From Adlercreutzia wanghongyangiae (GTDB lineage Bacteria; Actinomycetota; Coriobacteriia; Coriobacteriales; Eggerthellaceae), in assembly GCF_035989245.1 (NCBI RefSeq), contig NZ_JAYMFF010000020.1, positions 33,611-97,610 of the forward strand: a DNA stretch of 64,000 nucleotides, given 5' to 3'. A program made the position numbers and the translations under genes. A model generated the notes under the pieces. That model saw nothing but the letters and a program-made list of their open reading frames with translations. It did not search any database and was not told the DNA's origin. This document shows positions 23,903 to 32,177 of this stretch, in pieces. Within the stretch, counting starts at the first letter, position 1; the number at the start of each line of letters is the position of its first letter.

Positions 23903-26563
23903 CTATTCGAAGTCAAAGGTGCGGTACGGGCGCTGGCAGTCAGGCAGAAGCGGCTCGCCGTCCCACTTCTCGACCTTGACGAGGCAGGTGTTCCAAGGCT
24001 GATGCCCATGGCCGACCACGTGGCCCCCGGCGAGAATGTTGGCGCTGCCGCCCTCGTCGATGCCCTCCTCGTTGAGGTTGATCCAGTTGCCCTCGCCGAT
24101 CATGAGCACGCCGGGCATAATTCGCGGCGTGATGTTCACCCGACGCAGGATCTTGCCATGCTTGCTGGTAACGAGCACTGTCTCGTCCTGCTCGAGGCCG
24201 AGGGCCGCAGCGTCGTTCGCGTTTATCATGAGATTGTTGGCGTGCACCTCGTTCAGCTGACGCACATTGTGGAACGAGGAGTGCACCGAGCGGGCGGAGT
24301 GGGTCGAGATAACCTGGAAGGGATACTCGCCCTTCTCCTTGGTCTCCCAATTGGCAAACGTCTGCTCGTAGCCCTCATCAGCCGGCCGGTACTTCGGCAG
24401 GGGCTCCACGACGGGCGTCGTCCCGTAAATCTCCATGTAATTCGTAAGCGACTGGCTGTAAATCTCGTACTTGCCAGAGGGGGTGTTTCGGGGATTTGCC
24501 ACCGGATCGTTGCGATAATCAGCACGCTTGGGAGTAATCGCGTAAGGATCATCTGGCGAGCGCTGGGCGGCATAGTAGCCCTGCTCGAGCAATTCCTTGA
24601 TGGGAACGCGTCCCTCTTGCGGAGTTCCCTCGACACCAAACTCGTCGATATCCTCCTGGGTGATGGCCGCCAGGGGCTCCATGCCGGAGAAGTCGTCCTT
24701 CATAACCTGAGTCGTCGCGAGAACATTGTACGAAGCCTGCTCCCAGCTGATGTTGCGAATGAGCTTCGGATCAATATCGAGACGCTTGGCCAACTCCTCT
24801 TCCATCCACACATCGTCTTTTGCCTCGAACAGCGGCTCGATCACCTGCTTGCCGCCGAAGAAGAGGGCGCGGGGATTGAGGGGCATGACCTGTCCCGCAT
24901 TGCTCCACGGCGTCTCCCAGAAGGAAGCGGCGGGCAGCACGATATCGGAATACTCGCAGTCGGAGGTCATGAACAAGTCGGATGTGACGACGAACTCCAC
25001 CTTGCGGAACGCCTCGATACCCTTGCTGGCCCCCGAGAACTGGTTGAGCGGCGAGCACGAGTTGATCTTCCAAATGCAGCGAATGTCGATGGGCTGCTCG
25101 CCATGGACGAAATCAGTATACTTCCCCGAGACGATGGCCTCCCATGCCCCGCCGTAGGGCAGTCCGTAGAACTTCTCCGGGTCGTAGCCGCCCTTGTCGA
25201 GCATGGACACCTCGGCCGGCCCCTCGCAAATGGGATTGGTCACAATCTCGATGCCGGGAGAGCCAGGCAGGATCATGGAGCTGCCCATGCCCACCGATTG
25301 GGGATTGGCCATGGCCACCTCGGCGCCTTCGAAGCCCACGTTGCCCGTCATCCAGCCGACCGCGTAGAACAGCTGAGTGTAGTTCTGGCCGTTCTCCGTA
25401 CGGGCCGGAGCCTGGGTCGAACGCCAGATGAGGGGGCTTGCCGACGTGGCTATCTCCGCCAGCTCGCGAATCTTATCGGGCGACACGCCGCAGATCTCGC
25501 TCGCCCACTCGGGCGTCTTGGGCGTCTCGTCGTAGGCACCCAGAACGTAGTCCTTGAAGTTCTCGTTCGTCGTGGCGTCCTCGGGCATGTGATCCGCGTC
25601 GAAGCCGACGGTGTAGGCGTCGAGGAACTCCTGATCGTGCAGGTTGTTCTCGATCATGTGGTACGCCATGCCAAGAAGAAGCGCGCCGTCGGTGCCCGGG
25701 CGCACCGGCACCCACATATCCGCCACCTGCTCGGTCTGCCCCGAGAACCACGGGTCGATGACGATGAAGCGCACGCCCGCATGCTTCATGGCGCGATACC
25801 AAGAATTAGCGAGCGAGCCCGCAGCCAGGCCGAAAATGATGGCCGTATCGGCCTTGCAGGCCGTGAACACGTCCTGGGTCTCCATCATGCCGTACGACCA
25901 CGGGTCGCCTTCCATGAACGTCGACACCACGGGAATGCCGCCATAGGACTGGGTGCCCCACACGTACACGCAACCGCCCATGGCGTTGAGCAAGCGCGTG
26001 ACCTGACCGCCAGCCGCGCCGCCGCCATGGCCGTCGCCACTCACGCCGCAGAAAAACGACTTGGGGCCATGGTTATCCATGATGCGTTTGACCTCGCCGG
26101 CCACCAGATCGAGGGCCTCGTCCCAGGAAATGCGCTCCCACTCATCACGTCCGCGCAGCTCGCCGTGGAAATCGACGCCGCCGGGCTGCCAGTTCTTGCG
26201 CTTCATGGGGTACTTCAGTCGATCGGCGCCCATATAGCGCTGGCGCGACATGCGCCCGCGCACGCAGCAGCGATTCTGGGGGTTCTCATCGGTGTCCTCG
26301 CCGGTATCGTCGGTCTTCTGGCGCACCACCATGTTGTCGACCACATATCCTATGTTGCAGCAGACGCCGCAATTGCACGGAAGCGCCACCCACTCGCCTT
26401 CCTCCAGAGAGCCCGTCTCTCCCAGCTCAAGCGTGTTCTCGCTATCGGTCGGGCTGCAGCCCGACAAGGCAAGGGCCGCCGTAGCCGCTGCTGTCGCACC
26501 GAGAAAACCGCGGCGGCTGATCTGAGCAACCGAGCTCGCGCGGTCGTGTCCCAATTCTGACAT
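23903..26563 (-). CDS. Tat-exported Mo-bisPGD oxidoreductase, catalytic subunit (DMSO reductase family)
   Basis: Protein of 886 residues. The N-terminus SRRGFLGATAAATAALALSGC is a Tat signal, with a possible lipobox Cys after LSG. A [4Fe-4S] motif reads CNCGVCCNIGYV...CCVRGR. Molybdopterin-binding segments follow: RISWDEALDLVAGEVKRI, VSGDGHGGGAAGG, WGTQSYGG, and near the C-terminus HSARSVHSSFHNVRQLNE and NDAAALGLEQDETVLVTSKHG. Length and order match the DmsA/TorA/ThiosulfateR group; Eggerthellaceae carry many such enzymes with varied substrates, so the substrate is not assigned. It heads the leftward operon with the Fe-S subunit, TorD chaperone and SDR genes. Palindromes CTATC...GATAG lie just upstream. 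Confidence 0.93.
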   Translation of the reverse strand: MSELGHDRASSVAQISRRGFLGATAAATAALALSGCSPTDSENTLELGETGSLEEGEWVALPCNCGVCCNIGYVVDNMVVRQKTDDTGEDTDENPQNRCCVRGRMSRQRYMGADRLKYPMKRKNWQPGGVDFHGELRGRDEWERISWDEALDLVAGEVKRIMDNHGPKSFFCGVSGDGHGGGAAGGQVTRLLNAMGGCVYVWGTQSYGGIPVVSTFMEGDPWSYGMMETQDVFTACKADTAIIFGLAAGSLANSWYRAMKHAGVRFIVIDPWFSGQTEQVADMWVPVRPGTDGALLLGMAYHMIENNLHDQEFLDAYTVGFDADHMPEDATTNENFKDYVLGAYDETPKTPEWASEICGVSPDKIRELAEIATSASPLIWRSTQAPARTENGQNYTQLFYAVGWMTGNVGFEGAEVAMANPQSVGMGSSMILPGSPGIEIVTNPICEGPAEVSMLDKGGYDPEKFYGLPYGGAWEAIVSGKYTDFVHGEQPIDIRCIWKINSCSPLNQFSGASKGIEAFRKVEFVVTSDLFMTSDCEYSDIVLPAASFWETPWSNAGQVMPLNPRALFFGGKQVIEPLFEAKDDVWMEEELAKRLDIDPKLIRNISWEQASYNVLATTQVMKDDFSGMEPLAAITQEDIDEFGVEGTPQEGRVPIKELLEQGYYAAQRSPDDPYAITPKRADYRNDPVANPRNTPSGKYEIYSQSLTNYMEIYGTTPVVEPLPKYRPADEGYEQTFANWETKEKGEYPFQVISTHSARSVHSSFHNVRQLNEVHANNLMINANDAAALGLEQDETVLVTSKHGKILRRVNITPRIMPGVLMIGEGNWINLNEEGIDEGGSANILAGGHVVGHGHQPWNTCLVKVEKWDGEPLLPDCQRPYRTFDFE

Positions 26564-26587
26564 GATTCCTCCTTCTCTCCAAAAGGT

Positions 26588-26686
26588 CTATCGGTTGGGC
26601 CGATGCATTAAGCATAGGGAGAGAGGAAAAACCTATCAATATCTAAGTTTTCGATACTTTTTCTCAAACCTATCGGAAACTGATAG
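26588..26686. promoter_or_regulatory. Divergent regulatory region with CTATC/GATAG palindromes
   Basis: The 205-bp AT-rich gap between the molybdoenzyme operon (leftward) and the Fic-fold gene (rightward) holds three CTATC-based sites: CTATCGG...CCGAT at 26588-26604, CCTATC near 26631-26636, and CTATC (26670-26674) with GATAG (26682-26686), 7-bp spacer. Repeated half-sites between divergent genes suggest a shared regulator; the adjacent Fic-fold protein with a winged-helix tail is a candidate. Confidence 0.5.
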
Positions 26687-26768
26687 ACGACAGTTGATCT
26701 CGCGAAAACCGACACCTCCCCTGTCTTGGCGAAGCGGGTAAAATATCCTCAGCGGGAGAGGAGGCGCT

Positions 26769-28070
26769 ATGGGAGCAGCAGGAGAAACGGCATCGAGGCT
26801 TTGGCTGGACGAGCGGTTCCGGTCCCTTGTCCACTGCTCGACGAAACAGGCCCTCTCCTGGGACGAGTTTCTCCGTCAGCCCATTCCGGAAGGCTACACG
26901 CCCGAGCAGGTCTGGCTCGCGCTCTGCGACGTCCGCCACTGTGGCGCCGTACACATTCCTTCCGCCCACGGGCGGCAGCCGGGACCCTGGTACACGCCGA
27001 CGTTGCGCATTTCGTCCATGGCCCGGAATATCAACGCTCGCTCCGGGGACGATTCCCCGCTCTCGCGCCTGCTCCGCAGTCCCAAAGGCGCACACCATCG
27101 CAGTCAGTGCCAACGCTCCGAGATTCTGGCCACCGCAGCTCAAGACGGCTTCACGCTCAGCCCCGACCGGGCCTACGACATCGTCATCCTCAAGAAGAAG
27201 CCGCGATCTGTTGAGGAGCGGGTAATCGGCAACATCGCCCTTCTCATGGACTCTCTCGAAGACTATGAGGAGCAGCCGTTTTCCGATGATCTGGCAGATG
27301 AGTTCCACCGGCGAATCACCTACAAGGTAGACCCAACCCTGCTGCGCAGTTGCCAAACAGACCTCTCCCACCTCGAAGACCCCGCCGAGCAGCGGCAGCT
27401 GTTCCGGCGCTTTCGCCTCGAAGGAAACAACCTGTGGGCCTATGCCAACAACGCAACGGGCGAGGCGGCCGAAGACCCCGTCGTGAAGGCCCTCACGCTG
27501 CGCACGCTCCTCTCCGGGTATTTTCACGATAAACCCTTCGGCACCACGCTGACGCGCTTCATCTTCAGTCTCTTCGCCCTTAAAAACCACCTCACCGCCT
27601 TGGCGATTGCCCCCTTCACCCAGACCGTCGTCGCCTGGATCGATGCCAATCCACGCACCTTGCGCCACCTTTTCTTTGAAGCGGAGGAGCCGGGATGCGA
27701 GACCGATGTCGCCAACGCCGATATCACCTTGTTCCTCGAAGCCTCCCTTGAGTTGGCCGAAGCGACCCTCATCCAGCTCAAGGAAGAAGTCGAGCGTGAG
27801 GAAAATGAGCTCGCTTCGCTTTCCAGCAGCCTCTTCGAGGGCAGACAGCTCAATCGACGTCAGTGCACCATTGTCAACTATGCGCTCCGCAATCCCGAAG
27901 CGGAGATGACCATCCGCTACCATCAGACCAATCACCGCATCGCCTACGCAACCGCCCGGGCCGACTACCTCGGCCTCGTGGAAAAAGGGTACCTGCGGCA
28001 GAGCTATCGCGGCAACGCCATGGTTTTCACCTTGGACCCGACTCTTCTCGAGAGGCTATCGACCTCTTAG
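26769..28070 (+). CDS. Degenerate Fic-fold protein with winged-helix tail (possible regulator)
   Basis: Protein of 433 residues, not clearly recognised. From about residue 235 the order of elements follows Fic proteins: VVKALTLRTLLSGYFHDKPF, GTTLTRFIFSLFALKN, then ADITLFLEASLELAEATLIQ (the usual Fic region after the active site) and a C-terminal winged helix (TIRYHQTNHRIAYATARADY, LGLVEKGYLRQSYRG). The catalytic HPFxxGNGR is replaced by HDKPFGTTLTR, so nucleotide transfer seems lost. The N-terminal ~200 residues are unassigned. ATG 26769 follows GGAGAGGAGG. Divergent to the molybdoenzyme operon, it may regulate it. The Fic relation is inferred by eye. Confidence 0.55.
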   Translation: MGAAGETASRLWLDERFRSLVHCSTKQALSWDEFLRQPIPEGYTPEQVWLALCDVRHCGAVHIPSAHGRQPGPWYTPTLRISSMARNINARSGDDSPLSRLLRSPKGAHHRSQCQRSEILATAAQDGFTLSPDRAYDIVILKKKPRSVEERVIGNIALLMDSLEDYEEQPFSDDLADEFHRRITYKVDPTLLRSCQTDLSHLEDPAEQRQLFRRFRLEGNNLWAYANNATGEAAEDPVVKALTLRTLLSGYFHDKPFGTTLTRFIFSLFALKNHLTALAIAPFTQTVVAWIDANPRTLRHLFFEAEEPGCETDVANADITLFLEASLELAEATLIQLKEEVEREENELASLSSSLFEGRQLNRRQCTIVNYALRNPEAEMTIRYHQTNHRIAYATARADYLGLVEKGYLRQSYRGNAMVFTLDPTLLERLSTS

Positions 28071-28108
28071 GCGACGCCCAGAAAGACAGCACAGCCCCGA
28101 TGGCAGAA

Positions 28109-28143
28109 GGGGTGCCTGGAGCCTTCCCGGTTCCAGACACCCC
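28109..28143. terminator. Bidirectional hairpin between convergent genes
   Basis: 15-bp stem with two mismatches (28109-28123 with 28129-28143, GGGGTG...CACCCC ends, 5-nt loop) in the gap between the Fic-fold gene and the convergent ABC permease gene. No long T tract on either strand, so termination efficiency is uncertain. Confidence 0.6.
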
Positions 28144-28197
28144 ACGTTTCAGCGACCGGTGCGGCTGTTGCGCGGCACTGTGCAGCAGCCACAGGCC

Positions 28198-31100
28198 CTA
28201 CACGGCGTCGGCGCGCAGGGCCTCCACCACGCTGTCGGCGCGGCAGCGGTGCATGCCGTAGGCCACCGAGATGCCCATGGCCGCCGCCGTGAGCCCCACA
28301 GCCAGCGCCACGTAGCCCCAGGGCAGTGTGAAGCCCAAACCGCTCATCGACTGGGTCACCACGGCCCACAGAAGCCACGCCACCAGCGCCGAGATGAGCA
28401 GCCCCGGCACCAGGCCGGCAATGCCGAAGCTCATGCACTCCTCGGCGATCATGCGGCGGAACTGGCGGTTCGAAAGGCCCACCGAGCGCATGACCGCGAA
28501 CTCGCGCCGGCGCAGGATGAGGCTGTTCGTCACCGTGTTGAACACGTTCGCCATGGCAATGAGCGCCAGGATGACGGTAAACAGCAGGCAGAACACGTTC
28601 ACCACCATCGCGAGCATCTGGGTGGAGTCCTGCTCGGCGATGAAATCGTTGTACGAGTAGAACGTGGGCTCGTAGCCCTCCACATCGTGGAAGTACTCGC
28701 CGCCCGCGCTCGACAACTCCTCGGCCAGGGCGGCATGATCGCCATCGGTCGGGTCGAAGTAGCCGTAGAACACCGGATCGGTGTTGCCGAACCCCTGGTA
28801 GGCGGCCACAGACATGGGCACGATGAGCTGCAGGCCGGCTCCGGGTCCGCCCACCACCGGGGGCGTCTCGTCCACCACGGCGGCCACCTCGAGCGAGACC
28901 GTCTGCACCTCCACGTCGGCCATGGTCAGGCTCGAGAGGGTGTCATCCGAACCCATGGGCGCGTAGGGCACGAAGGCGAACTGCAGCGCGCCATCGGCGC
29001 CGAGCTCCACGCTCATGCCGATGCCGGCCACGGGCCTACCCTGGTAGGTGGCCGACGCGATAACGTCCACCGTACCCGGCTCGCGCAGCACGTCGAGCAG
29101 CTGGTAGAGGGAGCCGTTGTTGCCGTAGCCCTGGCCGAGCGCGATGGCGCGCAGGTGCGCGGGGTCGCGGAAGTCGGCGGGATTAAGCCCCGCCTCGCGC
29201 GCGTAGGCGTCGAAGGAGGCATCGTCCAAATAGACCAGGGAGGCCACGGTGCCGTAGCGCCCGTCGGCCATCACGCCGCCCGCCAGACCGTCCTCGCTCA
29301 TGAAGGCCTCTCCCACCATGGAGGCGGGAAGCACCACGTTCGCATCGCCTGAGAGCTTCCAGCCCACGGCACTCGCGTTCGGAAGCGCACCCAGAGCGTC
29401 GAAGGCCTCCGCGAACACGGCGGCCTCGTCGGCAAGGCGCGCGTTGTCCTCGGCCAGCAGGGCCTCGGGCGTGATGGGCGCCGCATCGTCGGCCGTCGCA
29501 TCGACCCCGGCAGCAGCGCCTTCCGCACCCGCCGCGCCTGTCGCAGCACCTTCCGCGCCCGGCGCCGCGGCGGCATTCCCATCGGCCGCGGTCCCGTCGT
29601 CGCCTTCGACCGCGCCCTCGCCCGCGGAGCCTTCCGCAACCCCGTCGGCCTCGCCGGGGGTCACGGCCATGAGCTGGGTCGTCACCGACACCTGGCCGGC
29701 TGCCTCGGCGCCCCCGCTCACCACATCGGCCAGCGTGCCCAGAAACACGTTCAGGGAACCCGCCGTCATAAGCAGCACGATGGCCAGCGCCAGCGACACC
29801 GATGCCGCCCGGCCCTTCCCCGTGCCCCGCTTGCGGTTGATGCGGGCAAGCGTGCCGCCGATGCCGTACAGGCGCCCGGACACCCCGCGCGACTGCCACA
29901 GCCGGCATCCGGCCGCCGCCCGCGCCGCCGCCTTCTCACCGCGTTTCGAGACGCGGGTTGCGCCCTGGGCCCGCAGCGAGTCGATGATGTTCGTGCGGCT
30001 CGCGCGCTTCGCGGGAATCCACACCGACACGAGCACCGTCACGAAGGTGAGCGCCGCCGCCAGGGCCAGCACCACCCCGTTCACCGCCAGGGTGAAGGGC
30101 ACGTCCTCGGCGCCCGAGAGCGTGGCGATCATGGGGCCGATGAACGCGAAGGTGACCGCGCAGCCGCCCAGGCCGATGAGCAGCCCCAGCGGAATGCCCA
30201 CGAGCGCCACCAGGGCCCCTTCCAGCACCACCGCGCGGCGCAGCTGCCGGCGTGAGGCACCCACCGACGACAGCAGCCCGAACTGCTTGATGCGCTCGGC
30301 CACCGAGATGTTGAAGGCGTTGAAGATGAGCGATACGCACGCCACCACGATGACGCCCGCCAGCACCGCCACGATGCCGTAGAACGTGGACCACAGCGAC
30401 GCGCCGTCGGAGATGCCCATGTAGCGCAGCATGGAGGTGTGCAGCACGATATGGTCGTCGGAAAACAGCGCCTCGGCCTGCGCGGACACGTCCTGGGCGC
30501 TCGCGACATCGTTCAGCGTGAGGTACACATCGGTGAAGGCATCCGCGCCGGCGGCCCCGGGGCCGATGAGCGCCGTCATGCCCGCACCGGTGGACAGCGC
30601 ATAGCCGGCCCTGTCGTAGAAGCCCACCACCGTGAAGGTGCGCTTCTCGGCATCCACCAGCTCCTCGTTGAACTTGCCGCCGTCCGCGGCCGCGTCGAAG
30701 ACGCCCATGGACGAGTCGAGCGGCGTGCCGTCCTCGATGACGCTCTCCACGCCCTCACCGTCGTTCACGCCCCAGCCGAGCTCCTTCTCGCCGTGGACCT
30801 GCTCGCCCTCCTCGCCGGGGGCAAGCCGTGCCACGCGCCGGCCCACGTCCAGGGTGACCTCGTCGCCCAGCTCCAGGTTCTCATAGCTCTGCCACGTGGC
30901 GAACAACATGACCTCGTTTTCGTTCTCGGGCAGCCGCCCCTCGCTCGGCCGGATGCCGCAGATGGCGCCCACGTCGCCGGTCGCCGCGCGCACGGGCACG
31001 TAGGCGCCCAGCACGTTTTGCTGCTCGGGCGTCAGGTGCCCGAAGCCCACATCGCGCAGCGTGGCTACGGCCGCTACCGACGGGTCGACCGCCGCGGCAT

Positions 31101-31323
31101 CGATCCGCTCCTGCGTGGCGGCACCACCCGGCGCTTCCACGCAGGCCATCCACGTGCCCGACTGCTCGGCCTCCATGCGGTAGAGGAAGTCGTTCAGCGA
31201 GGCGTAGGTGGTGAGCACCGCCGTGAGCAGGGCGGCGGCCAAGGCCACGCCCGCGATGGTCACCAGCGTGCGCACCCGGTTGGCGCGCAGTGATTTCACC
31301 GTGAAGTTGGCCATGGCGTTCAT
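28198..31323 (-). CDS. MacB/FtsX-type ABC transporter permease with two FtsX domains
   Basis: Protein of 1041 residues. One N-terminal helix (VRTLVTIAGVALAAALLTAV) leads into a large extracytoplasmic domain (~residues 50-290). A first FtsX block of three helices follows (about 320-470), ending with VSVWIPAKRASRTNIIDSLR. A cytoplasmic basic linker, another helix, a second large external domain with a ~90-residue Ala/Glu/Gly low-complexity insert, and a final FtsX block with RREFAVMRSVGLSNRQFRRM complete it. The two-domain form is typical of Gram-positive peptide- or lipid-handling ABC systems. The ATG overlaps the ATPase stop (ATGA). A two-component system lies directly upstream. Confidence 0.9.
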   Translation of the reverse strand: MNAMANFTVKSLRANRVRTLVTIAGVALAAALLTAVLTTYASLNDFLYRMEAEQSGTWMACVEAPGGAATQERIDAAAVDPSVAAVATLRDVGFGHLTPEQQNVLGAYVPVRAATGDVGAICGIRPSEGRLPENENEVMLFATWQSYENLELGDEVTLDVGRRVARLAPGEEGEQVHGEKELGWGVNDGEGVESVIEDGTPLDSSMGVFDAAADGGKFNEELVDAEKRTFTVVGFYDRAGYALSTGAGMTALIGPGAAGADAFTDVYLTLNDVASAQDVSAQAEALFSDDHIVLHTSMLRYMGISDGASLWSTFYGIVAVLAGVIVVACVSLIFNAFNISVAERIKQFGLLSSVGASRRQLRRAVVLEGALVALVGIPLGLLIGLGGCAVTFAFIGPMIATLSGAEDVPFTLAVNGVVLALAAALTFVTVLVSVWIPAKRASRTNIIDSLRAQGATRVSKRGEKAAARAAAGCRLWQSRGVSGRLYGIGGTLARINRKRGTGKGRAASVSLALAIVLLMTAGSLNVFLGTLADVVSGGAEAAGQVSVTTQLMAVTPGEADGVAEGSAGEGAVEGDDGTAADGNAAAAPGAEGAATGAAGAEGAAAGVDATADDAAPITPEALLAEDNARLADEAAVFAEAFDALGALPNASAVGWKLSGDANVVLPASMVGEAFMSEDGLAGGVMADGRYGTVASLVYLDDASFDAYAREAGLNPADFRDPAHLRAIALGQGYGNNGSLYQLLDVLREPGTVDVIASATYQGRPVAGIGMSVELGADGALQFAFVPYAPMGSDDTLSSLTMADVEVQTVSLEVAAVVDETPPVVGGPGAGLQLIVPMSVAAYQGFGNTDPVFYGYFDPTDGDHAALAEELSSAGGEYFHDVEGYEPTFYSYNDFIAEQDSTQMLAMVVNVFCLLFTVILALIAMANVFNTVTNSLILRRREFAVMRSVGLSNRQFRRMIAEECMSFGIAGLVPGLLISALVAWLLWAVVTQSMSGLGFTLPWGYVALAVGLTAAAMGISVAYGMHRCRADSVVEALRADAV

Positions 31324-32003
31324 CGGCGGATCCTCTCGTCGCGCACGATGCGGCCGTCCTCCACGGCGATGATGCGATCGGCCGCCAGCGCAATCTCCTC
31401 GTCGTGGGTGATGACGATCATGGTCTGGCCGAACGCGCGGTTGGAATCGCGCAGAAGCTGCATGATCTCGCCGCTGTTGCGCGTATCCAGGTTGCCCGTG
31501 GGCTCGTCGGCCAGCACCACCGCCGGCGCGTTCATGAGCGCGCGCCCGATGGCCACGCGCTGCTGCTGGCCGCCGGAAAGCTGGCTCGGCAGATGCCCCT
31601 CGCGACCGGAAAGCCCCAGGCGTCCCACCAAGCTCGCAAGGCGGTCCTCGTTCACCACGCGGCCGTCCAAGGCCACGGGCAGCGTCATGTTCTCCACCAC
31701 GTTCAGCACCGGCACCAGGTTGTAGAACTGATACACCAGCCCCACCTCGCGGCGGCGGAACACCGCCAGCTCCTCATCGCTTCGCGCGTACACGTCGGCG
31801 CCGTTCAACAACACGTGCCCCGACGTGGGGCGGTCCACCCCGCCGATGAGGTGCAGAAGCGTCGATTTGCCCGAGCCCGACGAGCCCACAATGGCCACGA
31901 ACTCGCCCTCGGCCACGGAAAACGACACGTCGTCCAAAGCGCGCGTGGCCGTACCGCCCTCTCCGTAGATCTTCGTCAAGTGGCTGACCGTCAAGATGTC
32001 CAT
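31320..32003 (-). CDS. ABC transporter ATP-binding protein (MacB/LolD type)
   Basis: ATPase of 227 residues. Walker A is GSSGSGKST, the Q-loop is VYQFYNLVP, the signature is LSGGQQQRVAIGRAL, Walker B is VVLADEPTGNLD and the H-loop is VITHD. The LTKIYGEGGTATRALDDVSF start and the Q-Q-Q-R-V-A-I-A-R-A-like string are typical of the LolD/MacB family that pairs with FtsX permeases. It is upstream of and coupled to the 1041-residue permease gene. The intergenic region before it carries a 25-bp inverted repeat. Confidence 0.94.
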   Translation of the reverse strand: MDILTVSHLTKIYGEGGTATRALDDVSFSVAEGEFVAIVGSSGSGKSTLLHLIGGVDRPTSGHVLLNGADVYARSDEELAVFRRREVGLVYQFYNLVPVLNVVENMTLPVALDGRVVNEDRLASLVGRLGLSGREGHLPSQLSGGQQQRVAIGRALMNAPAVVLADEPTGNLDTRNSGEIMQLLRDSNRAFGQTMIVITHDEEIALAADRIIAVEDGRIVRDERIRR

Positions 32004-32108
32004 GCCAGATGCCTTTCTTCTCCTGGTCTCCCAATCTACGGAACAAGTATGGGCACGCCTTCTTGCGCACCCCTAACGCGCCCATTACGATGCTGTAATT
32101 AAAAAGCT

Positions 32109-32163
32109 TAATGTTCGAAATTTGGAGCATTAACGGACTTAATGCTCTAAATTTCGAACATTA
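32109..32163. promoter_or_regulatory. Near-perfect 25-bp inverted repeat upstream of the ABC genes
   Basis: Arms at 32109-32133 and 32139-32163 match in 24 of 25 positions with a 5-bp spacer; the outer part reads TAATGTTCGAAATTT. It is AT-rich in a GC-rich genome. On the minus strand it is followed by CTTTTTAATT, so it could terminate the kinase transcript. Equally, its symmetry and place just before the ABC operon fit an operator of the adjacent OmpR-type regulator. Sequence alone does not decide. Confidence 0.75.
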
Positions 32164-32177
32164 GCGAACACGACGCC

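Noticed and set aside
24002..26560. 852-codon open frame opposite the molybdoenzyme gene
   Set aside because: It is the mirror frame of a high-GC gene; the opposite strand has a Tat signal, Fe-S motif and molybdopterin motifs.
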